The translations under genes were made by a program, and so were the position numbers. A stretch of 34,769 nt of DNA, taken from Anaerolineae bacterium (GTDB lineage Bacteria > Chloroflexota > Anaerolineae > Anaerolineales > Villigracilaceae). The stretch spans positions 1 to 34,769 of the forward strand of contig JABGQV010000068.1 of NCBI GenBank assembly GCA_018648655.1, given 5' to 3'. The notes beneath the pieces were generated by a model that was given only the letters and a program-made list of their open reading frames with translations, did not search any database and was not told where the DNA came from. The stretch's first letter is position 1. Each line of letters starts with the position of its first letter. This document shows positions 9,094 to 16,506 of the stretch, in pieces.

Positions 9094-9187
9094 TTATATT
9101 GACGATATATCTCAAGAAATAACAACATATTGTGAGAGCAAGACTGTCTATACCTGTATATAGGCGAAAAAGCCAGTGGCTTATACA

Positions 9188-9223
9188 AAATGGCGAGGGA
9201 TCCCAATGGATTATTCGCCATTT
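9188..9223 (-). terminator. Hairpin beyond the nar gene cluster, candidate terminator
   Basis: A nine-base perfect stem (AAATGGCGA at 9188-9196 pairing with TCGCCATTT at 9215-9223) encloses an 18-base loop containing the small palindrome GGGATCCC. It sits 88 bases beyond the fmdE-like stop, where the long nar transcript would be expected to end. On the minus strand the T tract is short (TTTTG); on the plus strand it is longer (TTTTTT), so it could act in both directions. Confidence 0.45.
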
Positions 9224-9311
9224 TTTCATCTAAGAAGCATATCCGGCCAACCTTTCTTTTTTGTTTTTGGCTTGCCCAAATATTCGGGACTATGAGCCCC
9301 TGTGAATAGGG

Positions 9312-9935
9312 CTATAAAGAGATGGGGCAAACATCTTCATGAAGTGCTAGAGCACCAGATGAAACTGCCTGGTAATAGCCTCCATGAGCGCAAGTGAGGC
9401 AAAGTACTAAATTATCTTGCTGAATTTCGCGCTCATTGATAATCTCTTCACCGCAATCATCGCAATTGACTCGCACCCCCGCACGGCTAATAATCGATTC
9501 GACTGGCTCTATTAGCACAACTTTCTCAACTGTAAGCAATTCTTCTGTTGGCATCTCTTGATAGCCTTTCAACATTGCGTAATAGCGTCGTTTTTCGTCG
9601 GGGGCGTAATCTCGGGCGCGTTGGCGTACATCCAGCCGAGGTGCTACGCGCACCGCCCCTCCAGTTTTGATATTGATGAAGGTGGCGGCTATTTTCCCAT
9701 AATCTTCTACACGGAGTGTTCGATGATTAACGCCGCAGCCAGTAACAGTTTCAATACCAGAGATAAAGCAACCATCGGTTTCTACGATTACGAGCAACCG
9801 CTTGTCGTCTCGGGGCACTTCCATGTTGACTGCCGCCGCACCAGCTAACGCCACGCGCGATCCCAGCACTTGTCGAGGACATAAAGAATTATGCCGAGAG
9901 GCTGATTCCGCAAGAATTTCTTCAAGAATATTCAT
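9312..9935 (-). CDS. FmdE-like protein with C-terminal zinc finger
   Basis: A 207-residue protein of the FmdE family, named for a subunit of tungsten/molybdenum formylmethanofuran dehydrogenase. The N-terminal region has the family pattern: SLCPRQVLGSRVA, then DGCFISGIETVTGCGVNH with conserved cysteines, then KIAATFIN. The C-terminus carries a CxxC/CxxC zinc finger (CDDCGEE and CLTCAHGGYY) like those of DksA/TraR-type ends. FmdE-like proteins are often found beside molybdoenzyme genes, and a role in molybdenum cofactor or metal handling for the nitrate reductase is inferred from that, not shown. Its ATG directly follows the narK TAA with no gap and it lacks its own Shine-Dalgarno site, so it looks translationally coupled as the last gene of the cluster. 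Confidence 0.8.
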   Translation of the reverse strand: MNILEEILAESASRHNSLCPRQVLGSRVALAGAAAVNMEVPRDDKRLLVIVETDGCFISGIETVTGCGVNHRTLRVEDYGKIAATFINIKTGGAVRVAPRLDVRQRARDYAPDEKRRYYAMLKGYQEMPTEELLTVEKVVLIEPVESIISRAGVRVNCDDCGEEIINEREIQQDNLVLCLTCAHGGYYQAVSSGALALHEDVCPISL

Positions 9936-11462
9936 TTAACACTCGATTTCCGCGCCTTTGCGGGCATAGTAGTACCAGTTGAGAATTAGGCAGGTGAAAT
10001 AATAGATCGCAAATCCATAAAGAGCGAATTCTGGCGTTCCGGCATTCACTTGTTGGCCAAAAACTCTGGGGATGATAAACGCGCCGTAGGCTGCGACCGC
10101 TGCTGTCCAGCCCAAAACAGGGCCTGCTTCTGAGGGTTTGAAGATAATCGGCACCATCCTGAAGGTAGAGCCATTGCCGATCCCGGTGGTGATGAAGAGG
10201 ATCAAGAAAAGGATCAGGAAGGGAGTAAAGAAAAGCTCTGGCTGGTTAGATGCGCTGGCTTGCTTGACGTAATAAGCAACGCCCAATGTAGAAAAGATCA
10301 TCACAACCGTATCCCATTGGGTGATTTTTGCGCCGCCGACTTTATCAGAAATCCAGCCGCCGATTGGGCGAGCAAGAGAGCCAACCAAAGGCCCAAGCCA
10401 AGCATAGGCAAAGGGATTAGGCGCATTGGGGTTAATGCTGCCGTCGGGCAATTCACCGAAGACCACGCGAATAAGCAAAGGGAAAGCAGCAGAGTACCCG
10501 ATGAAGGAGCCAAAGGTCATTGTGTATAGATAAGTCATAATCCAGTTATGCTTATTTTTGAAAATCGCAAATTGAACGTCAAGATTTGATTTGACTTCGC
10601 CAGGCACTGCCTTCATCATAAAAACTGTAGCAATAATTGTCACGGGCAAAACAAGCCACATATTAAGTTTTAAGCCGAGCAATAGATAGAGACCAATCGC
10701 AGCACCTACGCCCCCGACACCAATTAAACCCAAGATTTTCAGCAAAGACGATGAAGTAGAACCAAGATTTGGCGTAGCGGTTGAGAGACTATTCATCCCA
10801 AACCAGGCAGCCAAAGCAAGCACAAGTAAAATAGGAACCCATACAAAACCAGCGTTTTGTATATAGAATGTCTCGCCATTCACAGATAACCCTTCACCGC
10901 CCAATGCGCCGAAAAGACCGAAGGTTACAACAAAGGGGATCAAAACTTGCATCACGCTCACGCCAATATTGCCAAGCCCAGCGTTCAAGCCCAGAGACAT
11001 TCCCTGCATCCGTTTCGGGAAGAAGAAATTGATATTAGACATTGACGAAGAAAAATTCCCGCCGCCCAAGCCAGAAAAAGCAGCCAAAATAGCAAAGGTT
11101 GTAAAGGAAGTATTGATGTCTTGCAAAGCAAATCCCAAACCCAAAGCAGGCGCAATCAATAAGGCAGTTGTTAGCGCAATCACATTTTTTCCGCCTGCTA
11201 TTGCAATCAAAAAGGAGTTGGGAATTCGCAATGTAGCCCCCGCCAAGCCAGCAATTGCGGATAAGGTGAACAACTGCACCGTGTCAAAAGGAAAGCCCAT
11301 ATTTTTCATCTGGACGGTCACAACGCTCCAGCATAGCCAAACGGCAAACCCCATTAATAAACTGGGGATGGAAATCCAGAGATTACGAGTGGCGATTTTC
11401 TTTCCCGTTGATGCCCAGAATGCTTCGTCTTCAACATCCCATTTCTCAATATAACTTGACAT
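9936..11462 (-). CDS. narK: Nitrate/nitrite transporter, NarK (type II, antiporter-like)
   Basis: A 508-residue major-facilitator protein closely resembling E. coli NarK. The N-terminal region contains TGKKIATRNLWISIPSLLM and the nitrate signature region FSGLGGGNFSSSMSNINFFF, followed by LNAGLGNIGVSVMQ; these glycine-rich helices and the substrate arginine in GATLRIP line the nitrate/nitrite pore in NarK. About 12 membrane segments are visible. This type usually exchanges cytoplasmic nitrite for external nitrate, matching a nitrate reductase with its active site in the cytoplasm. It has an AGGAG site six bases before the ATG, lies 148 bases after the other transporter gene and touches the fmdE-like gene. 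Transport mode is inferred from family type. Confidence 0.93.
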   Translation of the reverse strand: MSSYIEKWDVEDEAFWASTGKKIATRNLWISIPSLLMGFAVWLCWSVVTVQMKNMGFPFDTVQLFTLSAIAGLAGATLRIPNSFLIAIAGGKNVIALTTALLIAPALGLGFALQDINTSFTTFAILAAFSGLGGGNFSSSMSNINFFFPKRMQGMSLGLNAGLGNIGVSVMQVLIPFVVTFGLFGALGGEGLSVNGETFYIQNAGFVWVPILLVLALAAWFGMNSLSTATPNLGSTSSSLLKILGLIGVGGVGAAIGLYLLLGLKLNMWLVLPVTIIATVFMMKAVPGEVKSNLDVQFAIFKNKHNWIMTYLYTMTFGSFIGYSAAFPLLIRVVFGELPDGSINPNAPNPFAYAWLGPLVGSLARPIGGWISDKVGGAKITQWDTVVMIFSTLGVAYYVKQASASNQPELFFTPFLILFLILFITTGIGNGSTFRMVPIIFKPSEAGPVLGWTAAVAAYGAFIIPRVFGQQVNAGTPEFALYGFAIYYFTCLILNWYYYARKGAEIEC

Positions 11463-11610
11463 TTTTTCTCCTTCTTACAAGGCTTGTGATGATTTTCTGT
11501 TTGATTTCTTTTATTAGATGGATAACCGCGCTTCACACGTGGCTTTTGGCTTGCTTCCGTTTAATAGGTAATTATTCAGAAAGCAAACTTGTTTCGTTAA
11601 AACAGATAAA

Positions 11611-13071
11611 TCAGGCTTCAACCTGTTTCTTCTTCGCATTTTTCCGTACAGAAAGCCCCATCCAAATCAGGCAGAGCATGGTGACGAAGAAGAAGAATAT
11701 CCACGTTGTTGTCCACAACCCGATGGATTTTAGTAAGCTCCCAAAGATGATCGGGGAAACAAATCCGCCCAAGCCACCGACTACGCCGACAATACCACCG
11801 ACAACACCAACTTCTGTTGGGAAGTATTCAGGGATAAATTTATAAACGCCCGCTTTGCCAATTCCCATCGCGATGCCGATGATGAAGACAAAGAAGGTGA
11901 AGACCCACACATTCGCCTGGAAGTAGATATGCGTCACACCGCTGGCTAATAATTCTTTCTTGGCAACTTGGTCACCCACTTCTACATTGGCGTCTTGCCA
12001 CGTATTAATTCTGGGGAACAAGATAACTTCATCAGCATCATATTCAGCCTCCACTTTCGGGATCAAGCTGTAGGTTGCATCATCCACCTGAATTTTACTA
12101 GCAGTAACAGAGGTAACTGTGCCAGATCGACGAGCCATCACGCCGCTGCCAGGCGATTCAATGCTCATTTTGGGGAAGAAAAGGAGGAAGCTACAAACAG
12201 CAATAAATCCGAAGACCCAGTACATCACCGTTCGTGCACCAAACTTATCTGATAAAACGCCCCCCAAAGCGCGGATAACGCCAGAAGGCAATGAGAATAT
12301 CGAAGTCAGTAAGCCAGCGGTTACGATGGTCATTGCATAGACGTTGACGTAATATGGAACCAACCACTGTGCCAAGGCTACAAATCCACCAAAGACGAGG
12401 AAGTAGTACATCCCAAAACGCCAGACGCGCATTTGCTTAAGCGGAGCCAACATCTGGATAATGGAACGCTGTCCATTTTCTGGTTTGCGGTTGGTGGTGA
12501 AGAAGTAAAAGACGATTGCCATCACAACTAGAGCAACAGCATAATAAGCGGGGAGTTTGCGCCAACCTTCAAGATTTTCACCATTGTCGGTCAACCAGCG
12601 AAGTAGACTTGGTGCGCCCATAGTCGTTAATGCTGCACCAGCGTTGCCTGCGCCAAAAATACCTAAAGCTGTTCCCTGTTTTTCTTTTGAAAACCAGACT
12701 GAGCTAAAGGCGATACCGACGGCAAAGGATGTACCTGTCATGCCAAAGCCTAAGCTATAAATTAGATATTCGTTATAGGAATTGGCTTGCCCCAACATGA
12801 ACATGGGGATGGCGCTAAAGAGCATTAGCAGGGTGTAAACTGGGCGTCCGCCAAACTTATCGGTTAGTACACCTAAGGGTAAGCGCATGAGAGCCCCTGT
12901 CAGTACGGGGATACCGATTAGCATGCCCATCTGGGCGGCATTCCAATCAAAGATGCGATTGTCTACCAGGAATGTGACCAAGACGCCGTTCAACATCCAC
13001 GCTGCGAAGCAGACGGTAAATGCGATTGTGTTAAGAGCTAGAACTCTGTAAGCTGTACGTTTTTCTGGCAT
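11611..13071 (-). CDS. NarK-type nitrate transporter (type I-like) with a soluble insert
   Basis: A 486-residue major-facilitator protein of the nitrate/nitrite porter family. MFS loop motifs GVLTDKFGGR (68-77) and GVLSDKFGAR (271-280) mark the loops after helices 2 and 8, and GIFGAGNAGAALTT is the first nitrate signature. It resembles proton-coupled NarK1. After helix 9 (about 283-300) comes an unusual hydrophilic insert of about 85 residues (301-386) before helix 10; MFS topology puts this loop outside the cytoplasm. The insert has short beta strands and VEVGDQVAKKELLASG, which recalls a barrel-sandwich (biotinyl/lipoyl-like) hairpin. GVGKAGVYKF-like GIGKAGVYKF and PTEVGVVGGIVGVVGGLGGF after the insert are the second nitrate signature. 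A strong GAGGAG site precedes the ATG. Transport of nitrate is well supported by type and context; the insert's role is unknown. Confidence 0.88.
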   Translation of the reverse strand: MPEKRTAYRVLALNTIAFTVCFAAWMLNGVLVTFLVDNRIFDWNAAQMGMLIGIPVLTGALMRLPLGVLTDKFGGRPVYTLLMLFSAIPMFMLGQANSYNEYLIYSLGFGMTGTSFAVGIAFSSVWFSKEKQGTALGIFGAGNAGAALTTMGAPSLLRWLTDNGENLEGWRKLPAYYAVALVVMAIVFYFFTTNRKPENGQRSIIQMLAPLKQMRVWRFGMYYFLVFGGFVALAQWLVPYYVNVYAMTIVTAGLLTSIFSLPSGVIRALGGVLSDKFGARTVMYWVFGFIAVCSFLLFFPKMSIESPGSGVMARRSGTVTSVTASKIQVDDATYSLIPKVEAEYDADEVILFPRINTWQDANVEVGDQVAKKELLASGVTHIYFQANVWVFTFFVFIIGIAMGIGKAGVYKFIPEYFPTEVGVVGGIVGVVGGLGGFVSPIIFGSLLKSIGLWTTTWIFFFFVTMLCLIWMGLSVRKNAKKKQVEA

Positions 13072-13131
13072 GATTCTCCTCGGTAAAATATGATGTAAGA
13101 AATTATTTGCTCAAATTTCTGCTATCAGTCT

Positions 13132-13229
13132 CTGAGCGGAGCGGACAACAGGAAGCGCAGACGAAGAGCGGTTCTTTTGGTCATCCCGTCCTTCGTCTAC
13201 AGGCTCAAGTGCAGTCGCCTTCCGCTCAG
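13132..13229. repeat. Imperfect inverted repeat between narI and narK
   Basis: CTGAGCGGA at 13132-13140 is the reverse complement of TCCGCTCAG at 13221-13229, and inside it AGACGAAG (13159-13166 region) pairs with CTTCGTCT (13191-13198). The whole 98-base element would fold into a long, interrupted GC-rich hairpin. Its make-up is unlike the neighbouring genes and it resembles dispersed REP/MITE-like intergenic elements. It occupies most of the 244-base gap after narI and could affect transcript stability or termination. Copy number in the genome cannot be seen from here. Confidence 0.55.
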
Positions 13230-13315
13230 GAACTGGGCGCTCTGCTTATCGACGAATTATCTGCCCATTACACGATAGCAAGCCCAAATTTGGGTGCGCT
13301 GCGCTTTATCCGGTT

Positions 13316-13999
13316 TTATTTTGTGGCTTTGCGGTCTCGCACCCCAACTACAAGTTGCCACGGGCGGATCAAGTAATCCAAGGGCCAAGAAAGGATATGA
13401 ACCAGCCGAGAGAAGGGGAATATTGCGAGCAGGGCAAAGTTGTTGATAAGGTGTAATTGGATGATCCAAGGGAGCGAGATGACTAGTTCGGGGCGTGGCT
13501 GAAACAAAAATACTGACCATAGATAAGGTGTGAATACGCCCGTAAACCAGGTAGAGCCGAAGCGATAGAGGGATGCTGTGAGTACACCTGTAATCATTGA
13601 GACAAGTGTTAGGATGAGCACTACGATGTCCATTCGGGTTGTGACAGCTTGGATATAGGGGACTGTTATGCGTCTCCAGAGTAAGACGACAACGCCTACT
13701 AATGCCCATAGCCCGAGAGCAAAACCGCTAATTTCTAATAGGTATAAGCGTAAGGGAACTGCATTCCATAACAGGAGTGCTTTTGGAAAGACTAATGCGA
13801 GCAGGTGGAGAAGCAGTATCCAGACAACTCCGTGATGGAAGGGGATTGATCCCCAATATAATTGTCTGCGCTCAAGTAATTGTGACGAAAGGCTTGATTG
13901 AGTGAATGGTCTATAAATGAGACGATACGTGGTTACCACTACAAAGAGGGTAAGTGAGATATAGGGAAAAACAACAAAGAAAAACAGGTTCCAGTCCAT
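13316..13999 (-). CDS. narI: Respiratory nitrate reductase gamma subunit (cytochrome b)
   Basis: Membrane cytochrome b subunit that takes electrons from quinol and passes them through two b haems to NarH. The 227-residue protein begins MDWNLFFFVVFPYISL, as NarI proteins typically do, and has five hydrophobic segments. Candidate haem ligands are the histidines in PFHHGVVW (55/56) and LLLHLLAL (65), paired with those in QLHLINNF and RLVHILSW near the C-terminus, matching the four-histidine pattern of NarI. The frame is open to 14053, but the ATG at 13999 has GGAG eight bases upstream and gives the family N-terminus. It follows narJ after 123 bases and is followed by the inverted repeat. Confidence 0.93.
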   Translation of the reverse strand: MDWNLFFFVVFPYISLTLFVVVTTYRLIYRPFTQSSLSSQLLERRQLYWGSIPFHHGVVWILLLHLLALVFPKALLLWNAVPLRLYLLEISGFALGLWALVGVVVLLWRRITVPYIQAVTTRMDIVVLILTLVSMITGVLTASLYRFGSTWFTGVFTPYLWSVFLFQPRPELVISLPWIIQLHLINNFALLAIFPFSRLVHILSWPLDYLIRPWQLVVGVRDRKATK

Positions 14000-14122
14000 A
14001 ATTTGTTCTCCGAAAGTTCTTGGTTTATTCGAGGCTACCCAGCAGCTTGTCACTGCGGGCCGATGCTTTTCAATGTGGCAGTCTTCTCAATGGCAAAGTA
14101 GAGCTTAGTAGCAGTTTTTGTT

Positions 14123-14626
14123 TTACGCATCAACCTGCAAAGACTTGGATTCTGCCGCGATTGCATCAAAGAGAAGCAGATAGGGGTTGTCTTTTTCAGA
14201 CTTTTTCAGTGAGTTGTGCATTGATTTTATTGATTTTTCGAGTACTTCAAGTAATTCAGGTAATGGTTCAGATGAAACACTCAGATATTGCAAAATTGGA
14301 CGCAAGTGGTCGGGGAGTTCACCTTCTAAATCAATCTCGTGAGCTTTCAGTTCGTGATTAAGTGCTGCCATAAATTCACCGCGCTTATAGCTCTCGCCCC
14401 ACATTTGGTAGCCAACATAGGGGGCGGCTAAAGGGCTAAGGTCTAAAGTACGTGTGAATAGTTCTTCGCTTTCGCTGAGTGAAAGCTCTTCAATTTTGGC
14501 TAAAAAATCAGCAAAGTATTTATTTCCAAGCTGGCCATTCAGCCTAGAAACTTTTGTATACAGTGCGTCAATCTGGCCAGGATGCGGGTAGCGCAAGGCT
14601 TCTGCCATTAGTAAAAGAGTATCCAT
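14123..14626 (-). CDS. narJ: Nitrate reductase assembly chaperone (delta subunit)
   Basis: TorD/NarJ-family chaperone that binds apo-NarG and is needed for molybdenum cofactor and iron-sulfur insertion; it is not part of the final enzyme. The 167-residue helical protein has family-like features: an N-terminal LLMAEALRYPHPGQ and a middle section ELFTRTLDLSPLAAPYVGYQMWGESYKR, corresponding to the conserved region around YVG. The ATG overlaps the narH TAA by one base (TAATG), indicating translational coupling, and an AGAGGTGAG site lies just upstream inside narH. Slightly shorter than the E. coli protein but complete. Gene order narG-narH-narJ-narI is the canonical one. Confidence 0.92.
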   Translation of the reverse strand: MDTLLLMAEALRYPHPGQIDALYTKVSRLNGQLGNKYFADFLAKIEELSLSESEELFTRTLDLSPLAAPYVGYQMWGESYKRGEFMAALNHELKAHEIDLEGELPDHLRPILQYLSVSSEPLPELLEVLEKSIKSMHNSLKKSEKDNPYLLLFDAIAAESKSLQVDA

Positions 14627-16134
14627 TACTCACCTCTCTTCGGTTGCTGGATATAACCTAGGCCCACTTCGCCTTTATGGGTTAGGGGATCCAACATCGC
14701 TTCGATGCTCATCTCACGGTGATAATTCGGGAAGACAAAACGTTCTTCCATTTTGGGCAGGGTTGTCATTTTGTACATATCAATTGCTTGCTCTTCAGTG
14801 AGGCCTGCTTCTGCCAGCGTTTTACGAGAGATGCTATCCACTTTGCCGTGAACGGTTTTTCGGCGCATATAAATGCGGACTGCTAAAAGTTTGCGTAGCA
14901 CTGTCCGAATAGTGCCTTCATCGCCTGCAGAAAATAAATTCGCCAGATATTTGATTGGCAGACGAGCGGCATCAAGACGATCAAATAGTTCAAAATCGTA
15001 ATCTTCTTGCATCAGATCAAGGCGGAAGAGACTCCTTTCGGTCACACTGACAACAGGTGATAAGGGTGGGATATAGTACATCATGACCATTGTGCGGAAC
15101 TCTGGGTGCAGCGGTAACGCAATTTCCCATTCTTTAACGAATTTATAGGCGGGGGAATTTTGAGCGGATTCGATCCAGTCATCACCGATGCCGTTTTCTT
15201 TGGCGGCGGCAATTACTTTGGGATCAAAGGGGTCAAGAATCATCTCTCGATGAGCGGCAATAAGTTCATCATCAGGAACATTAGCGGCATGTGGAATTTG
15301 GTCTGCGTCGTAGAGCAATACGCCCATATAACGGATGCGTCCAACACAGGAGTGAGCACAGGCTGGAGCTTGTCCTGTTTCCATGCGTGGGAAGCAGAGA
15401 ATACATTTTTCTGATTTGCCCGTATTCCAGTTGTAATACACTTTTTTGTAGGGGCAGGCAGCTACACACATGCGCCAAGCTCTACAATCATTTTCGTTTA
15501 CCAAAACAACACCATCTTCATCACGTTTATAAATTGCACCAGACGGGCAAGCCGCTACACAAGCGGGATTAAGGCAGTGATTACAAATACGCGGTAGATA
15601 ATTGAAAACCAATCGCTCCAGTTCGTTCATTTGTTCGCGTACTTCTTGGGGAAGACCTTCCAAGTTAGGATCATTTTTAGCGTAGATATTCGACCCACCA
15701 AGATCATCATCCCAGTTAGGACCAGTTTCAATATCAATCGGGTCTCCCGTAATCATAGAAATAGGCTCAGCAATAGGCTGAACATCTTTTTTAGGAGAGT
15801 TGAACAGGTTTTTATAATCAAAAGTGAAGGGTTCATAATAATCTCTCAGACCAGGCAAGCTAGGGTTGTAAAATAATTTAAATAGCCCTTCAAGGCGAGT
15901 ATGTAGCTTCAAATTGAGTTTGCCCTTCTTCATCTCCCAGCCCCCACGGAAGTGTTCTTGATTCTCCCATTGTGTGGGATACCCAGTCCCCGGGCGGGTT
16001 TCTACGTTATTCCACCACATATATTCGGCACCCTTGCGGTCAGTCCATATATTTTTGCAGGCTACCGAACAGGTGTGACAGCCAATACATTTATCAAGAT
16101 GAAAAACCATACTCATATGAGTTCGCACATCCAT
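14626..16134 (-). CDS. narH: Respiratory nitrate reductase beta subunit (iron-sulfur)
   Basis: Electron-transfer subunit bridging NarI and NarG at the cytoplasmic face of the membrane, with three [4Fe-4S] clusters and one [3Fe-4S] cluster. Cysteine motifs in order: CIGCHTCSVACK (from residue 16), CNHCLNPACVAACP, CRAWRMCVAACPYKK and KCILCFPR, followed by CAHSCVGR. The tryptophan in CRAWRMC replaces a cysteine exactly as in known NarH, where it creates the [3Fe-4S] site. The open frame extends to 16272, but that start has no Shine-Dalgarno site, while the ATG at 16134 has AAGGAG six bases upstream and gives a 502-residue protein of normal length. It overlaps narJ by one base and is separated from narG by 372 bases, an unusually wide gap for these genes. 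Confidence 0.95.
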   Translation of the reverse strand: MDVRTHMSMVFHLDKCIGCHTCSVACKNIWTDRKGAEYMWWNNVETRPGTGYPTQWENQEHFRGGWEMKKGKLNLKLHTRLEGLFKLFYNPSLPGLRDYYEPFTFDYKNLFNSPKKDVQPIAEPISMITGDPIDIETGPNWDDDLGGSNIYAKNDPNLEGLPQEVREQMNELERLVFNYLPRICNHCLNPACVAACPSGAIYKRDEDGVVLVNENDCRAWRMCVAACPYKKVYYNWNTGKSEKCILCFPRMETGQAPACAHSCVGRIRYMGVLLYDADQIPHAANVPDDELIAAHREMILDPFDPKVIAAAKENGIGDDWIESAQNSPAYKFVKEWEIALPLHPEFRTMVMMYYIPPLSPVVSVTERSLFRLDLMQEDYDFELFDRLDAARLPIKYLANLFSAGDEGTIRTVLRKLLAVRIYMRRKTVHGKVDSISRKTLAEAGLTEEQAIDMYKMTTLPKMEERFVFPNYHREMSIEAMLDPLTHKGEVGLGYIQQPKRGE

Positions 16135-16140
16135 AAGTGA

Positions 16141-16146
16141 CTCCTT
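16141..16146 (-). promoter_or_regulatory. Shine-Dalgarno site fixing the narH start
   Basis: AAGGAG on the minus strand lies six bases upstream of the ATG at 16134. It decides the narH start in favour of this ATG over the longer frame beginning at 16272, which has no such site. Confidence 0.85.
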
Positions 16147-16306
16147 TATTCTTGCTGGAAGTATCTTCTCCATATTAAGGAGATAGTCTTCTGAAGTTTG
16201 CCGTGCTTCTTTATTAGCAATTTGACGATTAACCGCGACGTCCCTGTTTTGAGCTTGAGTGCTGATTTCCAAGCTGGGTGCTTGGCGTGAGCAGCAATAT
16301 GTTTAC

Positions 16307-16330
16307 GCTGAAAGAATGTTCTTTTTCAGC
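16307..16330 (-). other. Stem-loop in the narG-narH gap
   Basis: GCTGAAA at 16307-16313 pairs with TTTCAGC at 16324-16330 around a ten-base loop. No T tract follows on the minus strand, so it does not look like an intrinsic terminator. Together with the GC-rich element at 16404-16487 it makes the 372-base narG-narH gap rich in secondary structure; a role in transcript processing or stability is possible but unproven. Nothing coding is seen in the gap. Confidence 0.4.
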
Positions 16331-16403
16331 ACGCAAGTTTGGTTCGTGTGCGTCGTGATGCACTTTATCCAAAAAAAGATTACTCAAAATCTGACTGGCA
16401 ACT

Positions 16404-16487
16404 AGCCCCCATCCTAGCCTTCCCCCAAAAGGGGAAAGGGACTGTTTCTCCCCCTTCGGGGGAGATGTCCGTAGGACAGAGGGGGCT
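16404..16487. repeat. GC-rich REP-like element between narG and narH
   Basis: The 84-base element is framed by AGCCCCC (16404-16410) and its reverse complement GGGGGCT (16481-16487). Inside are two tight hairpins: CCCC-AAAA-GGGG near 16423-16434 and CTCCCCC-TTC-GGGGGAG at 16448-16464. Structure and composition match dispersed intergenic palindromic elements rather than coding DNA. It begins 20 bases after the narG stop. No T tract follows on the minus strand, so it probably does not stop transcription fully but could alter the ratio of narG to narHJI message. Confidence 0.6.
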
Positions 16488-16506
16488 GGAGCAAGTGCTA
16501 TATCTC

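Noticed and set aside
10969-11454. Plus-strand open frame of 161 codons opposite narK
   Set aside because: Shadow of the well-conserved NarK frame; its translation is rich in Lys, Pro and Ala with no family pattern.
16135-16272. Longer N-terminus for NarH starting at 16272
   Set aside because: No ribosome site at 16272, extra residues have no NarH counterpart, and AAGGAG correctly placed before 16134 fixes the shorter start.
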